DNA of 64,000 nt from Sabellastarte sp. h YS-2021 (GCA_964017235.1 OZ024929.1:59925603-59989602), one strand, 5' to 3'; positions 10,711-21,222 are shown, numbered from the stretch's first letter. Notes: a model not told the origin generated them from the letters alone. Made by a program: numbers and translations.

Positions 10711-13392
10711 CTATTTTTGTTGTATCAAATTTTCAATTTCCCTCCAAAAATCTTGCACTCTATTGCATTCTACAAACATATGGAGAATTGATTCTTTTCT
10801 ATTACAACGATTACATAGTTCGTTATCTGATATTTTTAATTTATACAGGTAAGACTTAGTGTTCAAAATTCTATATAGTAGCTTCATTTGGAACCATATC
10901 AGATAATTGTTATTCACAGTTTCATGACACATATTGAATATAAGTCTCCATGTGTCTGCATCGATATTTATTTCTAGATCTATTTCCCAGTGGGTTTTCA
11001 TCTTATTTTTATTTTCATTATTTTTGCTAAGGATAGCATTAAACCCACTGGCACCCTTTTTGTTTTTCCACAGTGGGATGAGATAAAATGGGACAAAAGG
11101 TCTCTGGGCCTCTATGTTATGAGATGATAGAGACTTATGTTTTTTTATCATGTCTTTAACATTTCTTTGGACTCTAAGAAAATGTAGCGGGTTGATTGAG
11201 GTGAAGTTATATTTGTATCTGATTTCATCTAATGTCATCACTGAACCATCCGATTTAAGTATATCGCTCACACTAACTATACCCTTTTCCAACCATTTTG
11301 GTAGATACATGTCCTTGCTGGGTATGAATTTATTATACCAGAGTGGGCTCGATAGTAAATCGGTATTATTTTGGATTTTAATTATATTTGTGAGATGCTG
11401 CCAGGCATCAAAAACATCCAACCAAAATTTATTCCTGGTGCGTTTTTTCATTACATTATAATATTCGGGCCCAAATTGGATGAGTCTGTCCAAGCCTATT
11501 TTGAAAGTTTTTACAAAGAGTTTTGTCCATAAGGTTGTTTCTTCTGTTAAAAGAAGTCTTCTTACCCATGTGACCTTTAGAGATATTAAATGATTTTTCA
11601 AGTTTATCATCTTTAGTCCTCCCAGTTTCTTGTCTAAGCTGAGAGTGAATCTGCTTATTTTGTCAGGTTTTGAGGACCAAATAAACCTATAGAAAATATT
11701 ACTAATTTCAGAGATGTACATATCTCCAGGGTTAGGTAGTGCTATAAATAAATGGTTCCATTTAGCCAAAAGGAATGTTTTGATAACAGTTACTTTCCCC
11801 AGGGGTGTGAGATACCTTTTGTTCCATTTACTAATTGTTTCCTGTATTTCAGCTATCTTTTGATCATAATTAGTTTTCACACATTTGTCTAAATCCACCG
11901 AGAAATCGATACCCAACAATTTAAATTGAGAGATTGTTGAGAAATTACGATGACCAACTAAGATACTATCTTTGCAATTTTTCTTTTTACCTATCCAAAC
12001 TATTTGTGTTTTGTCGGTATTTACTTTTAATCCTGAATAAGAGCCAAAAATTTCTAGAGTGTTGAGTGCTGCCTGCAAAGACTCTGAACTGCCATTTAGT
12101 ATTAGGGTAGTATCGTCGGCAAACTGAGTGAGTTTGATTTCCTCATCTTCTATCTTTATACCTTGTATATTGTTATTGTTTTTTATTAGAACAGTCAAAA
12201 TTTGTGCTACAATGATAAAAAGATAGGGTGCAATGGGATCCCCCTGCCTGCATCCTTGTTCTATGTCTATGAAGTCTGATAATACTCCACATTGAGTAAC
12301 AATGGCCTTGATATTATTGTTAAACAATTTGACCCATGATACTATATCTGTTGGAAAGCCTAAGAAAGATAATGATTGATAAATGAAGGACCACGAGATA
12401 GAATCAAAGGCCTTTTCAAAATCAATAAGGACTAGCATACCAGGTATATGTTTGTCTTCAGTAAATTTCATTAGGTCATATACAAGTCTAGTGCATTCCC
12501 CGATATATCTACCAGGGACAAAACCGCTCTGTGCAGTATCTATTATTCCATTAAGGTAAGGTTTAATTCTATTTGCAATTGCAGCAGAGGCCAATTTGTA
12601 TATAACTGACAGCATCAACAAGGGGCGCCAATTCTTGATTCTATCTCGTGGTTTCCCCTTTTTAGGGAGGCAAGTAATAACACACTGTCTCAAGGATGGA
12701 GGAAGTGTCCCTTTGTCAAAGCTAAAATTAATTGCTTTTGTGACACAAAATTTCATGTCTTTCCAAAAAACTTTAAGAAATTCAAATGGTATACCGTCCA
12801 GGCCTGGGGTTTTATTATTCTTAGTATTTTTTAGGGCGTTTCCTAATTCGGTGATTGTAAGATATCCTTCCATGGTCCTGGAATGCTCTTTTGCCAAAGT
12901 CCTAACTTTATATTTCCTCAAAATTTCGTGCAAGTTCCCTATTCCTATGTTTTCTATTGCCTTATAGAGATTTTCATAGAAGTTTTTAATTTCATGTAGG
13001 ATTTCCTGTTGGTCTCGCGTATATGTCATATCATCCTTACAGAGGCATTTAATTGTCTTTTCAAGAAAATGACTTTTTTCTAGTGCACAAAAGTATTTTG
13101 ATGGCCTTTCACCTTCAGCGACCCATTGCATCCTAGATCTTATCATATGGCCTTGCATTTTGTTTTTTCTTATTTCTGTGAGTTCTTGTTTTTTCAATTC
13201 CAAGATTTCCAGGCTTGTTTCCAAATTTCCGGATTCTAATTTTTCTATTTCGGCAGTGAGTTCTGCTTCAAGTTTCAAATTTTTGCTTCTTTTAAGAGAT
13301 GCATATTTAATTGATTCTCCCCGAATTCTAAGCAACAGAGTCTCTAGGAACAAGTCAGCATCTATGGTCAGTTCAATGTCTGTATTACACAT
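10711..13392 (-). CDS. LINE ORF2 reverse transcriptase domain
   Basis: The 893-residue frame holds a complete RT. NNKTPGLDGIPFEFLK lies around residues 192-207, motif A LIDFEKAFD at 322-330, motif B QGCRQGDPIAPYLF at 379-392 and motif C FADD at 424-427 with both catalytic Asp present. The N-terminal ~180 residues are the charged linker following the endonuclease. A C-terminal CCHC motif is at C860, C863, H871 and C876. It would copy element RNA at a nicked target. It overlaps the endonuclease frame at 13368-13392 in another frame, so one frameshift splits ORF2. Sequence features match the L1/Tx1 group rather than CR1/L2; exact clade is uncertain. Confidence 0.93.
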   Translation of the reverse strand: MCNTDIELTIDADLFLETLLLRIRGESIKYASLKRSKNLKLEAELTAEIEKLESGNLETSLEILELKKQELTEIRKNKMQGHMIRSRMQWVAEGERPSKYFCALEKSHFLEKTIKCLCKDDMTYTRDQQEILHEIKNFYENLYKAIENIGIGNLHEILRKYKVRTLAKEHSRTMEGYLTITELGNALKNTKNNKTPGLDGIPFEFLKVFWKDMKFCVTKAINFSFDKGTLPPSLRQCVITCLPKKGKPRDRIKNWRPLLMLSVIYKLASAAIANRIKPYLNGIIDTAQSGFVPGRYIGECTRLVYDLMKFTEDKHIPGMLVLIDFEKAFDSISWSFIYQSLSFLGFPTDIVSWVKLFNNNIKAIVTQCGVLSDFIDIEQGCRQGDPIAPYLFIIVAQILTVLIKNNNNIQGIKIEDEEIKLTQFADDTTLILNGSSESLQAALNTLEIFGSYSGLKVNTDKTQIVWIGKKKNCKDSILVGHRNFSTISQFKLLGIDFSVDLDKCVKTNYDQKIAEIQETISKWNKRYLTPLGKVTVIKTFLLAKWNHLFIALPNPGDMYISEISNIFYRFIWSSKPDKISRFTLSLDKKLGGLKMINLKNHLISLKVTWVRRLLLTEETTLWTKLFVKTFKIGLDRLIQFGPEYYNVMKKRTRNKFWLDVFDAWQHLTNIIKIQNNTDLLSSPLWYNKFIPSKDMYLPKWLEKGIVSVSDILKSDGSVMTLDEIRYKYNFTSINPLHFLRVQRNVKDMIKKHKSLSSHNIEAQRPFVPFYLIPLWKNKKGASGFNAILSKNNENKNKMKTHWEIDLEINIDADTWRLIFNMCHETVNNNYLIWFQMKLLYRILNTKSYLYKLKISDNELCNRCNRKESILHMFVECNRVQDFWREIENLIQQK

Positions 13393-14282
13393 TTGTGCAA
13401 AAACTCTGGGTTATATACTGGAAGAGCATATTTATGATACTCTTCTTGAATACACTTGTTTATTAGAGACACATAATTGCTATCTTTTAATAGACTTACA
13501 TTTAGTTTCCATGTTCCCCTGCCTTTTTCAAAATTGCTAAAGGTAAATTTACATTCTACTATGGAATGATCACTTCTGTACCCTGGTCTAATCTTGGCAC
13601 AGGTTGTGAGATCTGTGAAGTTTGAAGATACAAGTATGTAATCCAGCCTAGCTTGTTTTAATGGATTTTTTTTGTGCCATGTATACCGTTTCAAATTAGG
13701 GTTATAATGTCTAAATAAATCTATGTAGTTGCATTCTGACATTAAGTTATTGACATAGTTCCGGGCTCGAGGATTGTTAATGGAATTGTAGTTATAGCTG
13801 TCCATAGATGGATTTAATGTCATGTTAAAATCTCCACACCATATGATATAATCATGTTCTGAAGATTGTATTTTATTCAGAACAGAAGCGTAGAAAGCTG
13901 GGTTGTCAGTATTCGGTCCATAGATATTGATAACTTTTATCTTAGTTTCGCTAATCTGAAGATCAACTATTAGAAGGTTTCCATCACTATCTTGGTCTTG
14001 GTTCAAGATTTCATATTCAAATTTGTTACTAAAAAATATGGCAACACCTCGAGCATTGCTACTTGCACCATTCAATATAAAGTTGCCATTCCAGACAGGT
14101 ATCACTTCAGATTTATCAGATTCAGTTAAATGAGTATCTTGAAGACAAAGCATATCTGCAGATGTATTTTGTAGGTAATTTAAAACATCAAATCTCTTTT
14201 TCTTGTCCCGTATTCCCCTGCAGTTTGCCGACAATACTTTAATCTCATCTAATTGTTTTTGAGTCAATGAAACTATTTGCAA
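13368..14282 (-). CDS. LINE ORF2 apurinic/apyrimidinic-type endonuclease domain
   Basis: The 304-residue frame carries the exonuclease-endonuclease-phosphatase fold signature: N20, LQDTH with D49, YGPN at 121, GDFN at 150-153, RLDY at 212-215 and SDH at 237-239. These are the metal and phosphate-binding positions; residue 49 is Asp where Glu is usual in the broader family. The C-terminal ~50 residues (GTWKLN, SLLKDSNYV) are the usual link into RT. It nicks target DNA to prime reverse transcription. The first Met is at 14282, but the frame is open a little further upstream. It and the RT frame were almost certainly one protein. Confidence 0.92.
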   Translation of the reverse strand: MQIVSLTQKQLDEIKVLSANCRGIRDKKKRFDVLNYLQNTSADMLCLQDTHLTESDKSEVIPVWNGNFILNGASSNARGVAIFFSNKFEYEILNQDQDSDGNLLIVDLQISETKIKVINIYGPNTDNPAFYASVLNKIQSSEHDYIIWCGDFNMTLNPSMDSYNYNSINNPRARNYVNNLMSECNYIDLFRHYNPNLKRYTWHKKNPLKQARLDYILVSSNFTDLTTCAKIRPGYRSDHSIVECKFTFSNFEKGRGTWKLNVSLLKDSNYVSLINKCIQEEYHKYALPVYNPEFLHKCVIQTLN

Positions 14283-14499
14283 ATTTTGCGTTCGTTTGAG
14301 AGTCTAGTTCACTTAGAGTCGTTGCTTTTGACAGCTGTAACCATAATATGTGAATTTTCATATAAATTTGTGTAACTTTGGTAGCCCTAGTATAACTTTC
14401 ATAACTGGTTACTTCAGCCACCTCCTTTTCTGTAAAATTCTCCAAGGTGTTTTATATATATATTTGCATGTTTATATTATTATAAATAAGAAACAAAGT

Positions 14500-14810
14500 A
14501 AATTGAAAATTTTAATTACTTAAATGTAGCTTTTATAAGCTACAAGCTTACCATGTGGGACTGAATGCTTTACTGGTTGCCGCGAGGCACCACGACCAAC
14601 GTCTAAGAAAAAAAGACGTTTATACTTGGTCGTAGCCTCAGGTTGTCGTCATGTGATCTGCCCCTTATGTTACAACTTTTCTCGTTGAGATTTAAACCCA
14701 TACCCCTCAGCTGTAATACAGCGGGGAGGCAGGGTGGGACTCTCCTCAGTCCCACATGGTAAGCTTGTAGCTTATAAAAGCTACATTTAAGTAATTAAAA
14801 TTTTTAATTT
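14500..14810. repeat. 65-bp inverted repeat around a 181-bp spacer (DIRS terminal region)
   Basis: 14500-14564 and 14746-14810 are inverted repeats of about 65 bp with one or two mismatches, including TTTATAAGCTACAAGCTTAC and ATGTGGGACTGA. A third, direct copy of the inner end (TGTGGGACTGAATGCT) is at 14837-14852. DIRS elements carry inverted terminal repeats plus an internal complementary region next to the recombinase gene, and this lies just beyond the recombinase stop. A separate foldback MITE is the alternative. Confidence 0.65.
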
Positions 14811-15156
14811 TATTGCGCTACAATAGTTTACCCTGTGGGACTGAATGCTGAATCCAATTACAGCTGAGACTGGCAGATAAGTCTGTTTTTTCTTAGAATT
14901 TTGATAATAATAGTAGAATGAAAGATCGAAAGTACCAGTCTGAGTCCCATCTACAGGGCCCCAATCCCCAAGACCGGGCCTGTAGAAGCCAAAAACCTGA
15001 ATGAATGACAGTGCTAAAAAACTGTCAGGGTGTTTGACGAGAAGGAGATGTGTACACAGACGGGGTCAGTCCCAAGGACGATCACGGAAGAACCTTAGCT
15101 TAAGGCTCAGGTACTGACTAAAATGACAACCTTAAGGTCCTTAATATAATGTACAA

Positions 15157-16569
15157 TTATAATGATTTAAAGATTAGATAGACCTTACCGGATACACCCT
15201 GAGAGGTAGACGTATACCTAGACCCTGGGCTTAGACTCCTGAAGACTTGGTTGTAGCGGATGTGCCCCCCCCCCCCCCCCCCCCCACCTTTCCTTTCTTT
15301 CCGAGGATGACTGGACTGAGGAGAAGGGTCTAGGACCTGTTGTGCCGCTACTACTGGTCCCAGATACGGATTGTTGTCATTGTCCGACCAAGTAAGGTCT
15401 TTTAGATAAAAATTGGTAAAAGTGTTGTGAGCTTTCCAGTGACAGGCTTGCATGATCTGGTCCACCGATACCCCACCATAAAACGCCTTAGAGGCTGCGA
15501 AAGCCCGAATATCATGCGCCTCGACTTGGACTAAATCCAAGGCTTGCTGGTCTGCTTGTTTATAACAAAGTAGGATGGTTTGTTTCAACCAAGAAGAGAG
15601 AGTAGTGGGTCTGATGACTGATGTATGTCCTTTCTTGAAGGAAATGAAAAGGAGGGACCGGGAACCTCTTAGGTCCTTGGTTCGGTCCAGATAGTACCTC
15701 AGGGCCCGCACCGGACACAGGGTCCTGTCTTCTTGAACTGTCTATCCACAATGGTAGTCAAAGCAGGTATAGTCACTGGAGACACACTTTGAGAATCTTC
15801 TCTTGCTAGTTGGTTTTTGGCTATGAAGTCAGAAGAAGGGAACAAGGAGACATTTTCCCAGTGGTCTTGATTAGATACTTTGTTTGCAACCCAGGCATGG
15901 ATTTCGCTGCGGCGCTTGCAGGAGGCCAAAGCTAGCAAGAAAGCAGTCTTGACAGTGCGATGTTTGAGGTCTGTGTCTTTCATAGGCTCAAAGGGTGCTT
16001 TTGTGAGCTCATTGAGAACAACAGAAAGGTTCCACTTGGGGAGATTTCTGGAACTTTTGGGGCGATCCCTGTGGAAACTGGAGGGCAACCTATGAAGGTC
16101 CTCATTATGAGCAATATGTTGGCCCGATGGGCCCAAGGTGTCAACAATGGCAGTCCTGTAAACATCAATAGTGGAGGGGCGCCTGTTTGGGTCTTGGTAC
16201 AGATACATGAAGAAATCTGAGATTTGTTTCAGATGGAGTGGAGAAATCCACCGAATTTTCTCTGCACCATTTTTCAAATAGGGCCCACTTTGATTTGTAG
16301 ATGGTCCTTGTTGATGACCGCTGAGGTGCAGCAATTCTCTCTGCCACTTCCACAGAGAGGCCTTCTTCTTGGCGTTGTCCACTCCTAGACACCAGGCGTG
16401 GAGGTTGAGGTGCTGCGGGTTGCTGTGGAACATGTAGTTGTGGGACTGCTTGAGGAGTGTTGTCGACACAGGGAGCTGCAGTGGGATCTCTGTTGAGAGC
16501 TGCACTAGGTCCCAAAACCAGGGCATCCCTGGCCAGCCTGGGGTTATTAGTATGATCAGACAATTGCAT
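15157..16569 (-). pseudogene. DIRS tyrosine recombinase (frameshifted)
   Basis: Three overlapping minus-strand frames together cover a recombinase. The N-terminal core-binding part includes IYKSKWALFEKWC. The middle part holds RPSTIDVYRTAI and the first catalytic Arg in CKRRSEIHAW. The C-terminal part has EAHDIRAFAAS (HxxR) and ACHWKAHNTFTNFYL, with the expected catalytic His/Trp and Tyr. Frame changes fall near 16,240 and 15,720, so no full protein can be made. All catalytic positions that I can identify are retained, implying decay by indels rather than long neutral drift. The enzyme would integrate a circular cDNA. A 21-C run at 15265-15285 lies in the tail and encodes a Gly stretch. Confidence 0.85.
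15265..15285. repeat. Poly-C homopolymer (21 nt)
   Basis: An uninterrupted run of 21 C on the plus strand inside the recombinase frame, read as Gly codons on the minus strand. Length is probably polymorphic or subject to sequencing error. Confidence 0.85.
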
Positions 16570-18874
16570 TGCCTGATTTTATTGGATCACCCTGTGAAGG
16601 AGAGCCGTTGGAGGGTAAGCATAGGCAGTGAGACCCGTCCAGTTTATGTTTAGAGCATCTATGTCCCAGGCCTTCTGGTCTGGGATAGGAGACACGCACA
16701 GTGGAAGATTGTGATTCAGATAAGTGGCGAATAGGTCCACGTGGGGAGTGAACCACCTTGGGTAGATCTGTTTGAACACCTGTGGATGTAGTGACCATTC
16801 GGTCGACTGTACCTGATTCAACCTGGAAAGTAGGTCGGCCATCACATTCAGACACCCTGGAATGTGCCTGGCTTTTAATGTGATGTGAGAATGATGGCAC
16901 CAGGTCATGATTCTCCACAGGAGTGCACACATCTCCGCTGAGTGTGTTACCCCTTGTTTGTTTATGTAACCCACCACAGTTGAGTTGTTCGTAGCAACTA
17001 GCACGGTTTGGTCCTGACACTGGTCTTTGAAGCGTCTCAGGGCCAGAAAGGCAGCTGTTATGTGCTTTTACGTTTATGTGAAGCCCTTTTTCCTGGGGAG
17101 ACCACAGAACTTGTGTAGAACTTGGTTCTAAGTGAGCGCCCCAAGCTTCGTTTGAGGCATCTGTAAGGAGTTGGATACTGTGGTCTTTGGGATGAAGGTG
17201 TGAGTCTTTCATCACGTTTGCAGGGTTCTGCCACCAACCATTTGTGCCGAGATGACTTCTGTCCAAGGAAGGAGGCTGTCCAGTGGTTGAGGAAATTTCC
17301 AGTGCTCCTTGAGGTGAAACTGAAAGGGTCTCATGTGAAGTCGTCCCTCTGGGACCATTTTCTCTGTTGAGGCTAGCGACCCAATTAGAGACATCAAATA
17401 TCTTGCAGTCAAAAACATGTTTTGACTTGAGGTGTAGGATAAAATCCTGGAGATTGAGCCATCTCTCTTGAGTGGGTTTTACAAGGGCTGAATCCAGGTG
17501 GAACTCGTAACCCATGAACGAAAACACCTGAGTGGGATTCAGTTGATTTCATTGATTGATGATCCATCCCAAGGACTGGGTTAGATCTACCACTGTCTGA
17601 GTGTTCACTAGGGCTTCCTCCCGCGACTGAGACCTGATCAGCCAGTCGACTAGACCGAGTTTCTGTCCCGTCGCCAATTGCTATTGATGTACTGATGGAC
17701 ACAATGGCGAGGGACAGAGTTCACATGTACCTGTTTTCTGTGTAAATGTGGAACTGTAAAAAATTTTCACAGTTACTTTTAAAAGTCCTTTTTATGTCTA
17801 TATAGCTGTATCCGGTTAGTAATACATATATTTTTAAACTAAAATGCTTTTGCAAACCAGGAACTTCTTTTGTAGATAACTTTGTAACATCCAAGGTGTG
17901 TTTACATTTATAAAAAACAGGTATAATATATACATGCCAGTTTGATTGGCATGAAATATTAGTGAACGGCACAAATACATACCTTAAAGAATGCAAATAA
18001 CACTTTATACTTGTCGTAATATGTGTACAACTATGCCGTTCAAAATTTACACAGAAAACAAGTACATGTGAGCTCTGTCCCTCGTCATTGTGTCCATTAG
18101 TATATCAATAACAATTGGCGACGGGACAGAAGCTTGGTCTACCAGTCGACCAGGTATTGGTGGAGTCTGAGACCTGGAGAGGGCCATGAGCTTCACCTCC
18201 TTTACGATCATGGTAAAGACCTGGGGTGCTGTGGCTAGTGTGAAAGGTAGGGAGGTGAACTGGAACACCTGAGACCTGTGGCAAAATCTTAGGTATTTCT
18301 TTGAGTGAGGATGGATGGGGATGTGAAGGTAGGCATCCGATAGATCTGTCGACGATACCCATTCCCCTGGAATCAGGGAGGTCCTGACGGACTCTGGAGT
18401 TTCCATCTAGAACTTTTTACATGTAGAAAAGTGTTGAGCCTGCTTAAGTTTATAACTGGCCTCCACCTCTGGTGAGGCTTGGATACTAGAAACAGGCGAC
18501 TGTAAAACACCGAGAGATTTTACATTTTCCACCCTTTTGATAACGTTCTTTGACAGTAGAGACTGGATGCAATGAGCCAAGGCTTGGTCCTTTGGGAGGG
18601 CCTTGTATTCTGATATTATCAGAGAAAAACTGACCAAGTTGGGCTTTGAGAGGAACGGCAGTACGTAGCCATTGGTGATAAGGTTTAATACGTTGGATGA
18701 ACAATTGTTTGTTTGCCAGTCTCTGCTGAAAGAGGTGCTGCGGGACCATCGACCTTTCATGTTGTACGCCCTGTTGTACGACTGTTTACTGCTTCTAGGC
18801 ATAAGTTGGCCGCCATCACCAAATCTTGAAATTGCTACAAATTTAAAAGCTGATTGGAATCGTAAATGGTCCAT
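16556..18874 (-). pseudogene. DIRS reverse transcriptase and RNase H (split by a MITE)
   Basis: The RT N-terminus (KALPKDQALAHCIQSLL) is at about 18,500-18,650. Motif A (STDLSDAYLHIPIHP) and the LPFTLATAPQVFT block are at 18,200-18,350. The catalytic YLDDW equivalent reads YLVDW across the MITE insertion, with the first Asp changed to Val. The FMGYEFHLD segment follows near 17,500. RNase H shows LLTDASNEAWGAHL, then in another frame ATNNSTVVGYINKQG (Asn where Asp is usual) and ARHIPGCLNVMADLLSR. At least three frame changes and the 491-bp insertion at 17651-18141 break it. It would make cDNA with RNA removal. Assignment to DIRS is firm from the RT/RNase H plus recombinase order. Confidence 0.87.
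17651..18141. mobile_element. Foldback MITE copy 1, 9-bp target duplication (Mutator-like)
   Basis: The ends TAGACCGAGTTTCTGTCCCG and its imperfect reverse complement continue as inverted repeats of about 90 bp, down to a TTTCTGTGTAAAT end. The 9-bp duplication CCAGTCGAC is perfect (17642-17650, 18142-18150). Nine-bp duplications with long inverted repeats point to the Mutator superfamily. No coding capacity. The copy sits in the DIRS RT catalytic motif; a second copy is at 21223-21714. Confidence 0.92.
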
Positions 18875-18949
18875 TATTATTATGCTTATGCTTTTTATTC
18901 GTTTTAAACACTGTACAAAGACTTATTTGTCTCTTTGGCCCAATTAAAT

Positions 18950-19035
18950 TAGTGGCGGCCAACTTATGACCACGGCCAACTTATGCCTACTGCTTCCCTG
19001 CATAAGTTGGCTGCAGACTTAAGTTGTCCGCCCTC
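18950..19035. repeat. Hairpin of GGCCAACTTATG words
   Basis: GGCGGCCAACTTATGACC and CGGCCAACTTATGCC on one side face CATAAGTTGGCTGC and AAGTTGTCCGCC on the other, giving an imperfect stem of about 35 bp. The same word occurs at 18,799 (end of the DIRS-like frame) and twice at 21,184-21,214. It may be the terminus of an element spanning 18.95-21.73 kb. Confidence 0.6.
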
Positions 19036-19049
19036 AGCACAGCTTCGCA

Positions 19050-21035
19050 GGGCTGGTTATAAAACTCGGAGTTGGAGCTGGAGTTGGAGCTTTAGTCGGA
19101 GCCGCACCTCTACCGCACCTTTTTACCGCACCCCTCCTCTGATTGGTTGTCTTGATACTGCCACTGCACATGATATAGATCTTGGTGTACAACTACCAGC
19201 ATTTGATGTTTTATTTGTTTTAAATATTGCGAGAAGACAGCGTGAGGTGCGGTGACAGTAAAATATTGCTGGATCATATATTTGTAAAATATTATTAGAA
19301 ACCCCATTGTAGCCTCACGTTTTCATCACTCTGTGGGTGTACAAGTACTACGTACAGCATTGGAGGTGTGGGGGGGGGGGGGTGCGATGGGGTGCGGTAA
19401 AAATATTTGTACAATAAAATATTGCTGGAGCATATATTTGTAAAATATTGTTAGAAACCCCATTGTAGCCTCATGTTTTCATCACTCTGTGGGTGTACAG
19501 CTACCAGCATTTGATATTTTATTTGTTTTAAATATTGCGAGAAGACAGAGTGAGGTGCGGTGACAGTAAAATATTGCTGGATCATATATTTGTAAAATAT
19601 TGTTAGAAACCCCATTGTAGCCTCACGTTTTCATCACTCTGTGGGTGTACAAGTACTACGTACAGCATTGGAGGGGGGGGGGTGCGATGGGGTGCGGTAA
19701 AAATATTTGTACAATAAAATATTGCTGGATCATATCTCTGTAAAATATTATTAGAAACCCCATTATAGCCTCACGTTTTCTTCACTCTGTGGGTGTACAA
19801 CTACCAGCATTTCATATTTTATATTTTTTATATTATTCAAATATTTTTACCGCACCCCATCGCACACACACACACACCCCCCCCCCCCCCCCCACTCCAA
19901 TGGTGTACTTAGTACACGGGTGACATTGATTTGGGACGGTCATCAATTTGGAACACTTTTTATCTTTGGCGATAGAAAACTGTTTGTTTGACTTGACAGC
20001 ACAGACAATGAATTCCAGAAATATTACCTCATTCACATATGCGGTTATATCCCCTGGAACTGTACATCTGGCATTATATGTGACAGTTTATAGACTAACA
20101 AAATTCCACACCATCAGCATATCCACCATGTTGAAAATATCCTTGTGATATCATCAAAGTATGAGGTCAGTCCAAATTAATTACCACTAAATATTTTTAT
20201 TGTATCTTCTATCTGAACACATAAAATTAATTTCAAGGGCTTTTATAGTTATTGTTAACAAGGCTGTTGCTTCTCCAGTTGACTACACCATACTATTCCA
20301 ATATGGCAGCCAAAATTTTCATCTGACATAAAGCAGTTTTATAATAAATGTCTGTTCTAGCTTATTTTTCGATTTCAATTGATCATACATAACAAAATAA
20401 TTCACTGATATCTCTGTTTGTATTTACAGAAATTTTTGGCCCAGTGAAATTTATTGTCTCAATTCAGTGGATTGTAACTTGGGGGTTTCTCAGAAGTGTC
20501 CCAAATCAATGACCCTTTGTTCTGGATACAGTATTCAGTTTTTGTCTAATTTTGGGTTGTACAGACACAGAAAAAGATAAATCAATTAGCACATAATGAA
20601 ATATTGCTGCTCTTCTGTCCATTAATATGTATGAATCTGTAAATATATGTGGAGAAATGGCAAAAAACAGTAAAACCAGGATAAAACTGTCCCAAATTGA
20701 TGTCACCCGTGTACTTGTACACCCACAGAGTGAAGAAAACGTGAGGCTACAATGGGGTTTCTAATAATATTTTACAAATATATGATCCAGCAATATTTTA
20801 CTGTCACCGCACCTCACTCTGTCTTCTCGCACTATTTAAAATAAAACAAATAAAAAATCAAATGCTGGTAGTTGTACATCTACAGAGTGATGAAAACGTG
20901 AGGCTACAATGGGGTTTCTAACAACATTTTACAGAGATATGATCCAGCAATATCTTATTGTACAAATATTTTTACCGCACCCCCGCACCCACCGCACCCC
21001 TCCGACCGCACCTCCGGAGCTCCGAGTTTTATAAG
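19050..21035. mobile_element. Foldback element with internal direct repeats and G/C homopolymers
   Basis: The ends TTATAAAACTCGGAG (left) and CTCCGAGTTTTATAA (right) are inverted. GCTTCGCAGGGCT occurs just outside each end, possibly the target duplication, though spacing is not symmetric. The left arm has three direct copies (~310-bp period) of a unit with TAAAATATTGCTGGATCATA, GAAACCCCATTGTAGCCTCA and CTCTGTGGGTGTAC. The right arm carries the same unit inverted. Runs of G (near 19371 and 19673) and C (19877-19893) mark the units. A TA-flanked element is nested at 19915-20711. Confidence 0.7.
19915..20711. mobile_element. TA-flanked inverted-repeat element, 797 bp
   Basis: The ends CACGGGTGACATTGATTTGG and the inverse of CCAAATTGATGTCACCCGTG match over ~26 bp, with TA on both sides (19913-19914, 20712-20713). 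Sister units of the surrounding repeat show the uninterrupted sequence (GTAG-TA-CTTGTACACCC when reverse-complemented), so the empty site can be read directly. TA duplication suggests a Tc1/mariner-type MITE. No convincing coding frame inside. Confidence 0.82.
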
Positions 21036-21222
21036 GCACCGCTTCGCAGGGCTTTAAGATGAATGGCCGGTCGAATGGCCTACTACACCCTGAAACCACG
21101 TATTATTGTTAAACTTATTATATGCAACAGTTTCCATTGGTGTACAATAACCTATTTGTCTTTCTGGAGCCTGTAGATGAGTCGCGGCCAACTTATGACT
21201 GCGGCCAACTTATGCAGGGAAG

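Larger units (their letters stand above)
10170..14395 (-). mobile_element. L1/Tx1-like LINE, 5'-truncated, with 12-bp target duplication
   Basis: CTTTCATAACTG occurs at 10158-10169 and 14396-14407, directly flanking the element. The 3' end (left) is a poly-A tail, read as T at 10170-10180. Inside are an apurinic endonuclease and a reverse transcriptase in the order expected of ORF2. Only about 110 bp precede the endonuclease, so ORF1 is missing and the copy is 5'-truncated. The clear target duplication and few breaks make it one of the youngest insertions here. It transposes, in its family, by target-primed reverse transcription. Confidence 0.93.
14500..18874 (-). mobile_element. Decayed DIRS-type tyrosine-recombinase retrotransposon
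   Basis: Reading right to left: an RT start, RNase H, a tyrosine recombinase and a terminal inverted-repeat region, the DIRS order. No Gag is seen upstream of 18874, where palindromic repeats begin, so the 5' part is lost. Several frameshifts and a MITE inside RT make it inactive. DIRS elements integrate through the recombinase and leave no target duplication; none was found. Confidence 0.85.

Noticed and set aside
11150..12967. Plus-strand frames at 11150-11461 and 12596-12967
   Set aside because: Antisense of the LINE RT frame; no domain.
16438..16653. Plus-strand frames across 15,880-16,653
   Set aside because: Shadows of the minus-strand recombinase and RNase H, which carry catalytic motifs.
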